DNA of 64,000 nt. Origin: Diphasiastrum complanatum (taxonomy: Eukaryota; Streptophyta; Lycopodiopsida; Lycopodiales; Lycopodiaceae). Positions 26,201 through 40,200 of the stretch are shown in pieces. The stretch's first letter is position 1, and every line of letters begins with the position of its first letter. The notes beneath the pieces were generated by a model that saw only the letters and a list, made by a program, of their open reading frames with translations, made no database searches and was not told the origin of the DNA. The DNA lies in NCBI GenBank assembly GCA_029204225.1, contig CM055110.1, forward strand, positions 45,532,267-45,596,266, read 5' to 3'. The position numbers and the translations under genes were made by a program.

Positions 26201-26441
26201 GTATAAGTGGAGTGAAGACTGATGAGAAATTTTTGTTGTTAGTGTTGTTGAGCCACCGACAAATCCTTTTCCAAAGTATTTCAATTTGCACATGCATCAC
26301 AATGTTCACCAATCTAGATAATGTCTGCAATTGATGAGGTGAGGCCATGGTACACAAATAAACATTCAAGCAAAAAGTAATAGCTGGTTGAGCACAAACA
26401 CTTGCACCAAGAATATATTTGTGCATGGACTATGTGTGGAC

Positions 26442-27256
26442 CTTAGAAGCCCGTTCCGACCAAAATGGGTCAGAACATTCCGTTCCGGCCGTTCCGTACG
26501 TTCTAAAATGTACTGGGTCAGAACAAGTAACTGTTAATGTAAATTAGAAAAAAATGATATACGACGATGAGAAAATAGCGGTTGAAATCCTGGGGCGTCT
26601 ACAGTTTGTGTGTTGGAGAAACCCCAAATTAGGAGTCTTGATACAAAACTTAACTGAACAATGAGCATTGCGCATCCTGGATGGCTCATAAGATAAAAAT
26701 TTATGGTGCGAATCAGCAGAAGAGTAGAAATTCTTTCAACTTACCCACGTACAAAAGATGAGCATGAGATCCTGACTCAACTGACAATTTATTGCTTTGT
26801 TTCCTGGAGTATGTTGCTGAGGATATAACTTTCAAATAGTGCATATCAATCGCTGAGTACTAGGAAGTATCATCTTTGAGAAATTTCAAGTGCCCTTGAT
26901 CTTAATTGACTTAGAGCGGAGCCCCCCTTGCTCTTAGTGCCGTTACCTTTGGATTTTTCAACCCTGGGGCGTCTACAGTTTGTGTTGGAGAATGAGAATA
27001 TGATATACGACGATGAGAAAATAGCGGTGCCTCTCTAAATTAGGGGGAATGAGGAAGAAACCTTTCCCTGGCAGTCGTAACAATTGTTTTTGATCAAACT
27101 ATTATGGAGAATACCTTTTAAATACCTTATGAGCACTTGCGTAGCAGTTCCTCTATTTTACGGAAGATAATTAACCCTTTGTAAAAAAACGTTTTTTTTT
27201 TTTTGAGGGCATCGTTTCGGAACGGAACGCGTTCCGTTCTGGAACGGGCAACTAAG
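26442..27256. mobile_element. hAT-like non-autonomous DNA transposon, TSD GTGTGGAC
   Basis: An 815-bp element with terminal inverted repeats CTTAGAAGCCCGTTCC (left) and CTTAGTTGCCCGTTCC (right, reverse complement). A perfect 8-bp duplication GTGTGGAC flanks it (26434-26441 and 27257-27264). Sub-terminal CGTTCCG/GGAACG repeats are dense at both ends, as in many hAT elements. A phrase of about 60 bp (CTGGGGCGTCTACAGTTTGT and ATGATATACGACGATGAG) occurs twice inside. There is no transposase ORF. An 8-bp duplication is typical of hAT, though P-type elements also make one. Confidence 0.85.
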
Positions 27257-27365
27257 GTGTGGACTTACCAATGTGGTTCTTTCAAGACGAAAATTATCCA
27301 AAAATGTATTAGACTATGTGTGGACTTACCAATGTGGTTCTCTTCCAAGTAGAAAATTATTCATC
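27257..27365. repeat. Tandem duplication at the hAT-like target
   Basis: GTGTGGACTTACCAATGTGG occurs at 27257 and again about 60 bp later, each followed by TTCT...GAAAATTAT. The transposon used one copy of this host duplication as its target. Confidence 0.8.
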
Positions 27366-28042
27366 ATTGGATGTATCATGCAATCATGAAATTCATGATT
27401 TTGTTCATGCCCTCGCCTCAAGTGTGACAAAATGACCAAGGACATTGGAGAGTTCCGGAAAAAATTGCCCACGCAAAAATTGGAGTGGACAACAACAACA
27501 TCAAGCAAAACCCTCACACTGAGCATGCAGTACAAGCTTGTACCTGCTTTAACCCAATTTTGTCATTAAAAGGCTAGAATACAGCAAAGTTGGTTTTTAA
27601 CATTTGTATTTATGCCATTAGAGATACATGTTCTATCATTGACTGCTTAGGCTCCACCAAAAATTCATATTTTGCTTTTAGTCCGGATAAAATGTTTGCA
27701 AAAAATCATGCTCTCAAATATTTGTGAATTAGCTCTAACTTACAATTCTGAAGAATCTAAGTATAGTAGTATAGTAATAGCATTTATCAAATCCAAGCCT
27801 CGAGGTTAGTGAAGATCCTACACTTTCCACAATCGAATATGGCACACAACATACATAAAAGACTGGTCTCTTTTTCACTAAGTAGTACAACTCTCAATGA
27901 ATAAAAGACGTACGTGCACAACACTGAAGGATATAAGACGATGATATGGTAGTCCAAAATGAGCAAACAGTACTAAATTTCTTATAGAAATCTAGCAAGA
28001 GAAACTTCAAACTAAGAAAGTATCAGCAAATCTTGACAATTT

Positions 28043-31000
28043 TCATGATGACTGAGGTTTTTGATGGCAAGCGCTAAAAAGCCGCCAAGTAATGAAAGCC
28101 ATGACAAGAGAAGCGGATATCTCAAACCCCACCACCTTGGGAGCATGCCATCTTAATCCTCGGCGCAAGTAGCTGCAAGTTGCATTAAGTTGACAGACAC
28201 AAAACATTAAAGGTCGAACAATTAGAACCAGAATACCTAGGCCTCAGATTCAAATTGGTAGCTTTTGCTTTTACCAGATATTAAAACTTTAGGGTCAATT
28301 ATCATCCTTCACACAGCAAGCCTCTCTTTTCCAGCCAAAGCTTCTGGATCTCACTTTAATATTTTCTTTAAAAACTTGTTAAAAGCAGTCCTGAAACTTG
28401 GAATTCTATTACCGTAGACTCTTTTGGCACACATTGTATACCCAATACTATACGTTAAAAACATCGGAAATCATTAAAGTTTCATATGCAAGATGTACCT
28501 ATGTACCACAGAAAACATATGCCAACCCAATACATGGATAACAAAACAACCTAGAACTCCAAAGAAGTATGTGCATAAGCCAACCTCTGATCAAAAGTAC
28601 CTGCATGCAGACCGGTAGTATATCTATGTTCCCATGCCAATAATTCTTCTATTACTCTGTATTTCTAAGGAACCTATTGGAACACAATATGGAGACAGCA
28701 AAGAGTATTCTCTAATGAGGAACCAGTATCATGTAGCATGCACAACAATTAAATCTGGTGTAAGGAGCACATTATTCTCACAGTGGAGCACAGACTCTGA
28801 CATATTCTTAAAACAAGACATGGCATCTTAAAGATGCACATTTCAAAACTCGGATATTGGCATAGCAACACCTAGAAATCAGCCCTTGGTAAGATTAAGA
28901 AGAACTAGTTCTTCTAGTTGGTATAGCAAAATCAATAAATCAGCCCTGGGAAAGATCAAGATGAACTGGTTCTGGTGGGTGAGAACCTTCTATACACTTC
29001 TAGAAATCAATTAGAAGCAAAGTTCCCAAGAACTTTAAATTGCAAGAGGTAATAGCATTAAGAAGCAATTGAACCCAAATGACTACTGCCCAGTGATACC
29101 ATCTGATGTTTATCAATATTATGAGATCCACGTTTCCAGCGTGTGTGGAAATTTTGGTTGCTGATCCTACATTTAGGCCCGCTCCTAGAAGCAAACAAGG
29201 TAAACCAAATCTAGAATATGATATTCAACGTAGGTGGAAAGATATGCAGGCAAAAATATGTGTTCAGACCATGTACCTTAGAAGAGGACTTTGTCTCAAA
29301 AAAAATTTATCCATACTAATTTCGCATGTACAACAATGGGGAGATATTTTTTATAATTGTCATGTTGATGTGGTGGACGGAAAACATAAGAGTTTGGTGC
29401 ACACTATGGATGTTGTAAAGTCCATTTCGATTGTTGGTCTTAGGAAATATGGAATTGCAGAGTCATTTGTCAAGGCAAGTTATGAAGCTTGTTTGTATTG
29501 TCATGAAATTCGTGAAAAAGTGCCTAGATGTGCATTGCGAACCTCACGTAGGACTCATGTAATGTCCTGCCATTGAAGGAAAAAAAATGTTAGTTGATGC
29601 TGTAGTTTCTAGGTGGAGCTATAGCCAAGTGTAATCCTTGCTATTAAGAAAGGACTAAGTTTGTGAGGATCATGAAGTGCTAACGTGCAATTTTTAACCC
29701 TATGTGGTCCAAACACGGTCTTAGACCATCAACTTCATCATATATAGCATGGAGTCCCATAGATGCACTTGCGATTCGTGAATCGTGAATCGCTGTTTTT
29801 TTTTTTCTGCGAATTGCACATATAAAAAAAAAAATTCGTTCGTGATTCGCTGCAACTATGCCATGGACCAAATGCTACGACATCCCTACTCACATCCTCA
29901 GCACCCTAGAATAGGTGCAGGTCACATGCACAAACACACATCCACATTAGCTTTCATACATTTGTACCATAGATGCAGCAGAACGTGTTCCGCAATGAGC
30001 GTTTTGGAACAAGCATTCTAGAACACCGAACACCATCCAGAATGCAAAAAAAAAAAGGAAAAACCATTCAGGCGCCAAATCAAGGTTTAGCATAGTCTAT
30101 AGTAGCTTGTTCACATGGATAGCTACAACAAAGAGGTATTTTGTTGAGCCTTCTAAAGAACATTGTCGAATTATCTCTGCTCAACTGAGAATACGTCACC
30201 CAATGTCACAAATTGAAAGATACAGTCTTTCTTATTGAAACATACTATATCTGCAATAATTGCAAATCTCATTTGTATTTGATACAAATACTCCAATAAG
30301 ATTTGTCCTAGCAAGGCCTCCATAACTTCATCAAGAGTTCTCAATTGTATTTTGGTAGATACTGATAAACTTGAAATACCATAGCTAGAGGTTAGGGTTT
30401 CTAGGAAAAACATGTGTGCTCAAGCTTGTATGACTGTGTGCAAGAGCTGTGCCCAAAGATTAAGACTTGAAAAAATTCAGGTTTCATTGTAGCAATCTTT
30501 CAACCGTCATAAGTAGGGTTCACAATTTATAAGTGTTCACAAGTCGCTGCTTCATACTTCACCAAAAATTGCAAAAAAAAAAAAGTGAAGATGTAAACCT
30601 TGTTATAGAAGGCATTGTTGCAAGGATGCCAGCACTTGCATATACAAGGGGAACCAAGGCTGCAGGCTTATTCTTTCGCAGCCACATCAATGATCCCAAT
30701 GCGGCAAGAGAGATAGTCAGCACCTATATAACAGATACTATGGTAAATTCACCTGTAGCAAAGCAAGTATACATTTATAGCTACAAAACAACAAAATCTC
30801 ACATCTGATGAATAAGCACTATTGGAAAAAATATAAATGACCTGCATAAGAAAAATGTCAATACCATTGAACACTTCAAAAAGGCAATATTTAAAGAGTG
30901 ATAGACAGATTTAAAACTCACAAGCAAAAAACATAGCTACAGGGACTGCATAATCTCCAAAAAAGAAACTATCAACACATAGATAGGAAAACCATTTTCA

Positions 31001-31136
31001 GGACAGCACAACTTCAATGAAATAATTGTTTGTGAGAAGAAAAAGACAAATAGGAACTAAGAAGGGGTTTCAGACTCTTTTGTGTATATTTATTTTATTA
31101 TACGCATATATCTATGTACCAGTACAAATAATTTCC

Positions 31137-31200
<64 letters not shown>

Positions 31201-34200
31201 CAGATTGGCATTTGCTTGAACGCCTTGCAGTAGATAATCCCATGTAAACTCCAATCCCCTTGCTCCTATCCATAATGGAGCAAGTCTTTGCAACACCGAA
31301 TCAGCAAATGCCCATCCTAGAAAGAACAAATCCAAAATATTGACCAAATCCTATTCGTGCAGGGGCCAAATGGCCCAGAGCATAAGGTATCTAAACATTG
31401 GAAATCCACAAGGTCCCAAACTCACTATCTTAGTCTCTTTCTGAGAATTTCTTGCATTGCAAGAAAACTCACTGCAGAACTCGCATATATGAGATTACCA
31501 TTCAACTAAATGAACGTTTTGAGTAGAGCTCCTACTTGTGTGACCAAACAATACCCTTATCAACCTAAGGCAATTTACTGCTGTACTTTCAAAAGGATAT
31601 AAGAGGACACTTAGTGTACATAATATCTTCAACAATAGGTCTCTGAATTTCATTATGTGTAGGTCATGCAAGCACTTAGCACAGAAAAATAGCTCAATGT
31701 ACAGAAAAAAGTGCAAAGTTATTACCAAGCCCCACAGCCTGAAACTTGTGGTTCTGAGAGATATTTCTGTAAGTCAACTGAGTGAGTGCAAAGTACAGCC
31801 CAGCAACATCCAGAAATCCTATCAGTGCTTTAACAAGTTCCTGCAGAAAAATATTGCAAGTCGCTTTCACTAGTCATGTTAAAATACAGAAAAGTAATTA
31901 CTGGCCTGCTAAATAAATGACTAAACTCATGCAAAGCAGGCTGCTTAATCAGAGTACTGGAAATACCCAAATAACTGCAGAGTCCTATTCCTGATAAGCA
32001 TAGCTATTCTTGGTGAAAGCATGCATCATTCAATCAGTCAAACTTTACTTGGTCCAATTGATAAAATCAAACCATTTTAAGTACTCCATTTCAGAACTAC
32101 CAAATAACTCAAATCTATACAAATGCCTTTGCACTATTATCCAATAGTTTTCTTCTTTCAAACATACCAAATGGAAGAAGTAGATGTCTTAGGGTTGCGA
32201 TTATTGTTAGTAGAACAACTGGACCTAAAGCAAAGAAACAAAATTGACCTCATCAAGTTCTAATAAGATTAAAAGACAACCAAAATATCAAATTGAGCAT
32301 ATGACAAAATTATGAACACAATGCAAATGCAACTTTCACAATGGAATTTGTCTCGCTTTCAGAATATATGCTGTGGTAGTAACTTCTGGTGACATAATAG
32401 GCCAACAATTACAAGTGGAATGTTAAGTGCATGCTTTGACTTGATGTACTTCATGCCAAACAATCCAGAAAAAAGGTCTCTAATTGCTTCTGTTACAAGG
32501 AGTAAGTACTCTCAGATCCCAAAGGTTTTCTCTCTGTTCCTAGTATTTATGTATATAGAACCTATTTTCTGTTCTGAGAAGTACAGAGTTTGTCCCACTC
32601 TGTGTAGTAAATGATCTACTGTGTAGAGCATGTTGATAGATGCCACACAATGTGTTAATAAAGGCCAACAAATATCCGTGTAAATCAAGAATATTAGAAA
32701 AGGCATACAGAGATGCCACGAGGGGCTGAGGGGTATGCCCTCATTGTGGCAAGATTAGCAAATTATAGCCACGTGTGAAACTTGCAACATGATAACAAGG
32801 CATACTTCTCCTCTTAGAGAATCTTATAAATAGAATGGTTTCTTTAAGGTAAATTCTGCTCGTTCATGCTAAGCATTTCAGAAACTACTAGACCTTAAAG
32901 TGCTAGTAGAAATTTATCATGGATAGTCTCAATTTTAACTTGGAAACCTTCCAATTGAAATCTTGAACATGCATAAGGAGTTTACAAGCTCATTTGACAA
33001 AAAAGAAAGTTGATTATTGCCAAAAAGGAAACTTTCTAGTATGCAGGACAATTGGAGATTAGGATGAACCTGTGGAGCATCAAAGCTGTCAGTATCTGAG
33101 ACTTGTAAGAATGTTGCCAGGCATACAAGCTGCACAACACTCAAAAGAATTGCAGTGTTACAAAAGGACATCTCTCCGCCATCTAGAACCATAGTTTATA
33201 GATGTATAATAAATACTTTGACCCATAGAAAGTTAGTTACGGTTCCGCATAAAAACTACCCAAAGATGACAAATGGTGCATGCAGGAGATAATGACTCCA
33301 GTCTCTTCAGGCCAAAACAAAATAACTAAAACACACAATAAACCACCAGTTTCATGCAGAACACATATGATGAAAGAACATACTCATCAACAAGGTGACA
33401 ACAACCCCAGTGAGCTGCCCTAAAATCCTTTTAAGCTCAAAAGTTTCTACTATCAGCACTAGTCACTAATGTGAACCTACCTGCGCCACACAGACCATCA
33501 GTCTCATGCAGGACTTTTTTGTTTTTGGGAAAGAAAGTACTCATAACCAAGATCGTAATAGATCATGTGACCTGCTCTGAAACCCTTAAGCTCATGAGTT
33601 TCTATTGTCTTTGTGAATCTACCTGCACTGCCAAGGTTTGTATACAACTTCCTATTACTCTAATCAGAACAACAGAACTGTTACAATAAAATAGACGGAA
33701 ACAGCATAATCTAGACAACAATTAAGGTAATAGAAACAACTTCTTGGGAAGCAAACCTACTGAGCTTCAAACAAGATATAAAATGTCATCACTCCACCAA
33801 TGAGATCTGCAAGCCGGCAGAAAGGTTTGGAAGGATGCCCTCCTTTTAGAAGTCAAGAACAGTTACAGCTCTCATATGCAGTTGCTTGAGCCACAGGCTC
33901 CTATGTTATCATTTTCATTGCCGTCATTACTATTTGGGATTTCATGTTGGCATTTGGGCCCATGACAGTGGGGCAATGATTAAATTGTTCTATATGTCAA
34001 TCAACAATTTCCATCTAGAGTGCTCTCAGTTGTCAAAGTAATCCTGCTATTTTATAAAAAATTGTCATGTAAGGGTAATGTTAATACTCACGTTAAGGCC
34101 AATACAGATTAATTATGTAAGACCCATGTAGCAATAAAAGTGCTGGCTCATTTGAAGAAGTTCAAGGTGCGCTATTTTGAGGAACACGAGCTGCTTCTAG

Positions 34201-37200
34201 ACAGTCCTAGTGCAATAAATGAGTTGGCAAATGTGTGCATGATGTCCCATAATTATTGATAATCTTTTCTAGAGGTCCCAGGCTATAAATAGGCGGCCCA
34301 TTCTAATCGAATCGAGCTTAAAGATGACAGCTTCTACAGATCAAAAGCTTGTCGACGTGACACTTTTCAGGAGACTCGCTGGAAGCCTCATCTATGCTAG
34401 GGTCACTTGTCCAAATATCTACTATGTCGTTGGGGTGATAAATCAATTTCTGGCAAATCCAAGAGAACCGCACTAAACGGCAACCAAGAAGACCCTAAGG
34501 TATCTCAAGGACACAATTATCTTTGGTCTTGAATACATAGCTCAAAGTGATCAATTTTTGGTATGAGCTTTCTCACTTGGCTCAAGTGCAATCTCATGGG
34601 ATAGCAAGAAGCAACCCCTAGTAACACTCTACTTCATTGAAGTCGAATACAGAGTTGCAACAAGCGCAACATGCAAAGCCATTTGGCATCAAAGGCTTCT
34701 TGGAGAAGTCAAAGTGTTCTAGGATGATGCAGCTACTACTTTTTGTGATACACATTTCTATAGCTAGAAATCCAGGTTTTCATGCAAGGACAAAGCAAGT
34801 TGAAGGGCATTGTCACTTTGTTAAAAAAAAAACCAAGCTAGAGAAGTAAAACTTAATCATTGTTTTACAAATGATCAAGTTGTTGACATATTCACTAAAG
34901 GACTTGCCTAATACAAATTTTGAAAGTTCTGAACTATGTTAGGAGTATATGAAAACAAACTTGTTATGAAGGGGAAGCATTAGAAAAGTACCCATGCTAA
35001 GTACCTTGTAGTACCTTAAGTTTGTTTCTCTAAAGGCGCATTTTCACTCTCTCTCTAAAAATGTACCTAATGAGGTGACTTTTGGACTCCCACCTCTTGT
35101 GTCACTTGTATGTAGCCCCCAAGTCTTGTGTAACTTATGTAACTCATTCCTCTTGGCTCTTAGCATTCCCATCCTTGGCACTTCTTGTGCCTTTATTATT
35201 GTACTCCCCAAGAGAAAAATTATTCTCAAGTGATTCATTGAATCAAGCTTCTCTTTGCTTCCTCTCTTACTATCCCACAAGTTTTGTGAATGTTATCTTC
35301 TTGCAAGTAATTTAGAGCTAAATTCTAACTGGTTTCTAATATTTTGGTGATGAAGGTGCAATAAATGAAACCCTATTCATACAATTAATTGGAAATCTTA
35401 TCCATGTGACTATCAGTTGTCTTGATATTTCTCAGGTAGTTAATGTGATAAGGTAATGTGTGTCAAAAGGAATTTCATCGGAGAACAGCAAAGCAAGCAT
35501 TGAGTTTTCTCAAAGAAACGTCAATTAGACTTCAATATTCAACCTCTATCATTCTTGTTGTACATGGATATCAGTACTGGGCATAGGAATGATTCTTTAG
35601 TTATTGGGTCTGGTGTTCCTATGCATGGACAATAGAGCTAAACTCTTTCCCAAATTAAAAGTTACATGGATTTGCTTTTCCTTTTACTAGTTTTGACATT
35701 CATCCACTACTATTTCTTTTGTTTTGCTTTTGCTTTTGTCTTTCCTCTTTTGCATGTAGTAGAATTTGGACTTTATTTGGAGTCTGGACCAATCACCAGA
35801 CCTTCCTGCATGGAAAACACTTTGCCATTCCTCATACCCTAAGGGTTTGTACTTTTCTAAGGGATATCCTATCCAACTTTCTTTAGAGTTACGCCATGCT
35901 CTTCAAAAAACTTCTTGTGTCTGAAGTCTAAGAAGTTTGAACCCTAAGATTGTCCTTGAACCTTGCAAAAGCACTGGGTTAGCTTGCCATCTTCTTATTT
36001 TCAAAATTGCCTTTCTTACCCTATATTCAAGTGTTCATACCTTTTCAAAGCTTACAATCATAACTTGTAAAAAATTTAGCAAAGTATAAAATGAACTTTC
36101 AAAACTAATTGTTCCAGTCATCCACATATGACTATAACATTTCAAATTTCTTTCATGGGTTGTCCATTTCTAAAAAAAAATTCTTAAATCAAGAGATTAT
36201 TCTATGTACCACTTTCATAGTCAATAGTCCTTGGAGTGTAAACCTTCCTTGACCACATGCCCAAAGGATCTTATTTTGGCAATTTGGAAATTATTTAATT
36301 CTTTAGCACTTTCACATCGTGTTTTCTTTAGTCTTGTAGCCCAGTCGGTGTTACTCTAGAACTAAACAAATGTCCATTCTCTCTTCTCAATTGCCCACTG
36401 GGACTTGTATCGGACATAGTGACACCTTCAATTCAAAGCAGAACATGGACGATATTGTTCATGGAAAGAAATGCTCAACAAAATTTAAGAGCTCAAAATA
36501 GGATCACTTATCTTGTGGTCAAGCTAATCCTTCAATCCTGAGTGACGTAAAATATATTTCTAAAGTTTCTCCCAAATGTTATGGTACTAACTTCTTTTAG
36601 TGTTCATAGGGACCTTTTAGATGCTCATTAACAAACCTTTCAAACATTCATTGAGGGAAGAGACCTTTCGAACATTCATTGAGGGAAGAGGCCTTTCGAA
36701 TGCCCATAAAGGAAGTCTCAAATGTCCATTGTGGGACCTTTCAAATGTCCACTTCAGATATTTCGGGGTGTGCATTCTTCCAAGAAGGACCATTTGAAAA
36801 TCTTTTAAAAGGGACCTTTCAAAAAATTTCAAACTCTTCAAGAGAGGAATCTGATCCTTGTATATAACTTAAATAGCAAGTATAAGGTTATACAGCTTAA
36901 ACTTTAAGAATGCCTGAGTTAGGTAAAAAAAGCTTGAACTTTCAACATGTTGACCTTTAGGAAAATTTTACTTTCCAATGGAAAAGACATTATAGAGTCT
37001 TTACTTTCAAAGTGTCCTTATAGGACAAGGCCTTACATATCCTTTCAATTACATAAGAGTGCGTCAATAGGACAAAGCCCTACAAGGCCTTGACTTTCAA
37101 AGAATCCTAATATGACAAAAAAGTCTTTTGAATCCCTTGTATTAAGATAAAAATACTTGCAAAGGGCATACAAGATTTTATCCATCTCTTTGTAATATAG

Positions 37201-40200
37201 GTGATGTCTTAAGGTATACCCAACCTAATGCATTTGTGCAAGCTTTTGGTTCATGGCTAGTAGTAATATATGGCAAAGAATAGGTTATAAGAAAATCTTG
37301 CTTCCCAAAACACTAAGAACTTGCAAATTTCCAATGGAATTTACCAAAAACTCAACTCCCAAGAAGAAGGACAACATACCAACTACAACGTGAAGATCAG
37401 CCCCATCATGCCCAATCACATGTTACCGATATTGATGAAATCAAATATTGAGGTGAAGTAATGTCGTCCACCAATGCATGAGAGAGTTGAAAAACTTGTT
37501 TTGCTATTCTTACACGAACCCGTGGAGTAAATTCTCAACGAATGAGAAAATACAGACTGTCAAACCATTGCATGTAGAGTTCCCAAAGCAAGCAAAATTT
37601 CATGGTCAATGGTCCTTAGAAAAGTAATTGCAAGTACATATGAGGTACACAGAAAATGAATAGAAATATAGACAAGGGGTAGATGTTGGGTAAAGTTCTC
37701 TCGTCAATGAGCCATAACACATATGAAGATTGAGTGACCTTGGATATGTATTACAGAGGGAAGGGCAATATAAATGCTTAAGTATAAGTATTTGCCTATT
37801 CCCCATGGTTCACCCCTTAAATTTTGACTTTTTCACACATTCTAACAATGCAAGTCTTACAAAAAGTGCTCATTACAGGAAATAACTACATAGAATGAAA
37901 TCTCCCATGCACTCAAAAGATAAACCACAGAAGAAAAACATAATTGTGAGAAAAACACGCAGACCAATTGCAGACACATAATAATCACTCATCATTATCA
38001 GTATAAACAACCTTTATAAGAGCAGTACCCAGGTACACAAGGGCTGCTTTCACACATGTTCCTAAAGTGTCGTACTCTGACCTGCACATGCAAAAGTCTT
38101 TCCATCACTTAACAGCCTAAACACCTCGATTTTCACAAAACCTTTCCAACAGCTTCAATGCAAGAAAATTTTCATAGTTGCAAACACAAGCATAACAGGA
38201 AAACACAAAGAGAAAGCAATGATAGCATGTAGAACAAACTGCAAACCAAGTGATTGCAGCTTCAAAAAGCTCACTATAGCTTTACAGATTCAGCCACTGG
38301 TTTGATAGAAACTTCAACCTAAAAGGCAGAAATATTGTTGCAACGTTGTCGATTGACAAAATTTTGTCTTTGAGCTTCAATTCAAAACTATAACTACTTT
38401 TGTTGGATAAAAAAACAGAGTCCAAATTTTGTGCCATAAAGTGCACACATGCATAGTTCAGCCTTGATGCGACTCAAATTTTCTTTTTCGTGACAGAGCT
38501 AAGGCCTGAACTTCTAATGTGCTCTAGATAAAGTCTAAAAAATGCCAATGCCTGTGAAGAACAAAGCGAGACATTGCACAAATAGCTCACTTAACTTTGT
38601 CAATCAAACAACAAGTCTTTCTAAGTTGCTCCATTTTGTAAACATGGACAGCTTCAAATACCTTAAAGTTGGTTTCTTTCCACTATAAATAAACTCTAAA
38701 AGGCCCATGGGCATGATGTCCATAGTCTAGATTCTATGCCTGCTGCCCATAAAATTGTTTTTATATAAATACATGAGATAAAAAATTTCCCAAAAATAAA
38801 AAATTGATTGCAAGTTTAACACAGCATAAAATCCTGCCAAGGTGGATTTAATGGGTTCTCAAATGCTAGCAGCAACCCTAAATAAGGCTTCATCCTACAG
38901 AAGATGAGCAACTTTATACATCAAAAACAATTTGACTGAGTAATAACTTGAAAATGTAAGTCTAAATTGCATTGCAATTCTATAACCTAAATCTACAAAG
39001 CTTCTCTAATTAGACAATCGACATGAAAACAAATAGTTCTGTTTGTAGATCCATCATCTTGAGTTTTAGGCCTCTAACCATTAACTATGACCATACACCC
39101 GGGTATGAGGGCCCCAAACCCCTCATAACCATAATTAATTTACAAGTCGAGGTAGGCCTACTGACCTCCTAACGGGATAATAATCTGAGATCAGTCCAAT
39201 CGTGGGCATGAAATTCTTCCCCCCTTATTCAAGTTTTGTCCTCAAAACTTAAAGTTAGAGAAATTCCTTTTCAGGCTACCTTCCAGCTCCCAGAAATCAT
39301 CATCGTCTGAAGGACCCTTCCATCGAACCAAATGCTCGGTAACTATACGATTTCACAATCGTTTAGTTCTAGTATCCAAGATCTCTTCAAGTTGAGTCAC
39401 ACCTGATGATTCTTCTGACAGATCCAATTGGTAAGCCAAGGATCCTATCTTCTTTAGGATGTTAAACGGTCCTATACCTAGCGGGGACAATTTGTAATGC
39501 TTGCCGGTATGCATTACACTTGAATCCTTCGGGATTCGTAAATTATACCTGATCCCCCTCTTGAAAATCTCGAGGCAATCTTTTTAGATTAGCATAATGT
39601 CTATCCCTATCCTGTCACGTTGGACATTCTCATGTGCTAAGTTCTCAAGAATTCCTCCAAATTCCAACTTCATAGTACGAATTCCAACTCATGTTTGCCT
39701 TCACCCTTTTCTTAATATTTCCGGTCACTGAAAGGATTGTAGGTCTCACCCTAACATTCCTTGAGTTGACAGATTTAGAAATGATGGGAAAGAATGAGTG
39801 GGAATTTTATCCAATCATGAACAAATTTGATTATGATGTTTCAATTAGAAGTTCCCTACTAACGGGTGGAATTTAATTATTTTTGCAATACAAAAAATTG
39901 CATATAATCTTTATTCAACCTTAGGGGTTTTCAGTTGAGTCACTCTTGCCAAATTTTTTGGTTCTTAAAGGAATGTAAAAGCCTAAATGGTTCTTTTGAT
40001 ATGCCAAACCTCAAAATCAAATTTATGAGTGAGTTCTGCCCATCGGGCCTTACGACTTTTCAGACCTATTTGATTAGAGAGTCATGTGGCGTCTTATCGA
40101 TTTCTGGTTTTCTTCTTCTGGTGAGCAATAGCTTCCAGTTCCTCAAAAAAAGGCTAGCATATGGGAGTTAAAATATACACTTAGTTGTAAGGGCTATGAG

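Larger units (their letters stand above)
18120..26430. other. Long AT-rich intergenic stretch
   Basis: No gene, LTR terminus, primer site or transposase motif recognised on either strand. ORFs up to 140 codons show no conserved features. It contains a (TA)n array, a local tandem duplication and a short GC-richer repeat, listed separately. Confidence 0.5.

Noticed and set aside
29985-30035. GAACGTGTTCCG...TTTTGGAACAAGCATTCTAG as a second hAT-like terminus
   Set aside because: Only loose resemblance to the ends at 26442/27256, and no matching partner end or 8-bp duplication could be found.
31090-31347. Apparent independent 85-aa membrane protein
   Set aside because: Its conserved part is exon 5 of the TMEM147 gene. 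The rest is intron and microsatellite.
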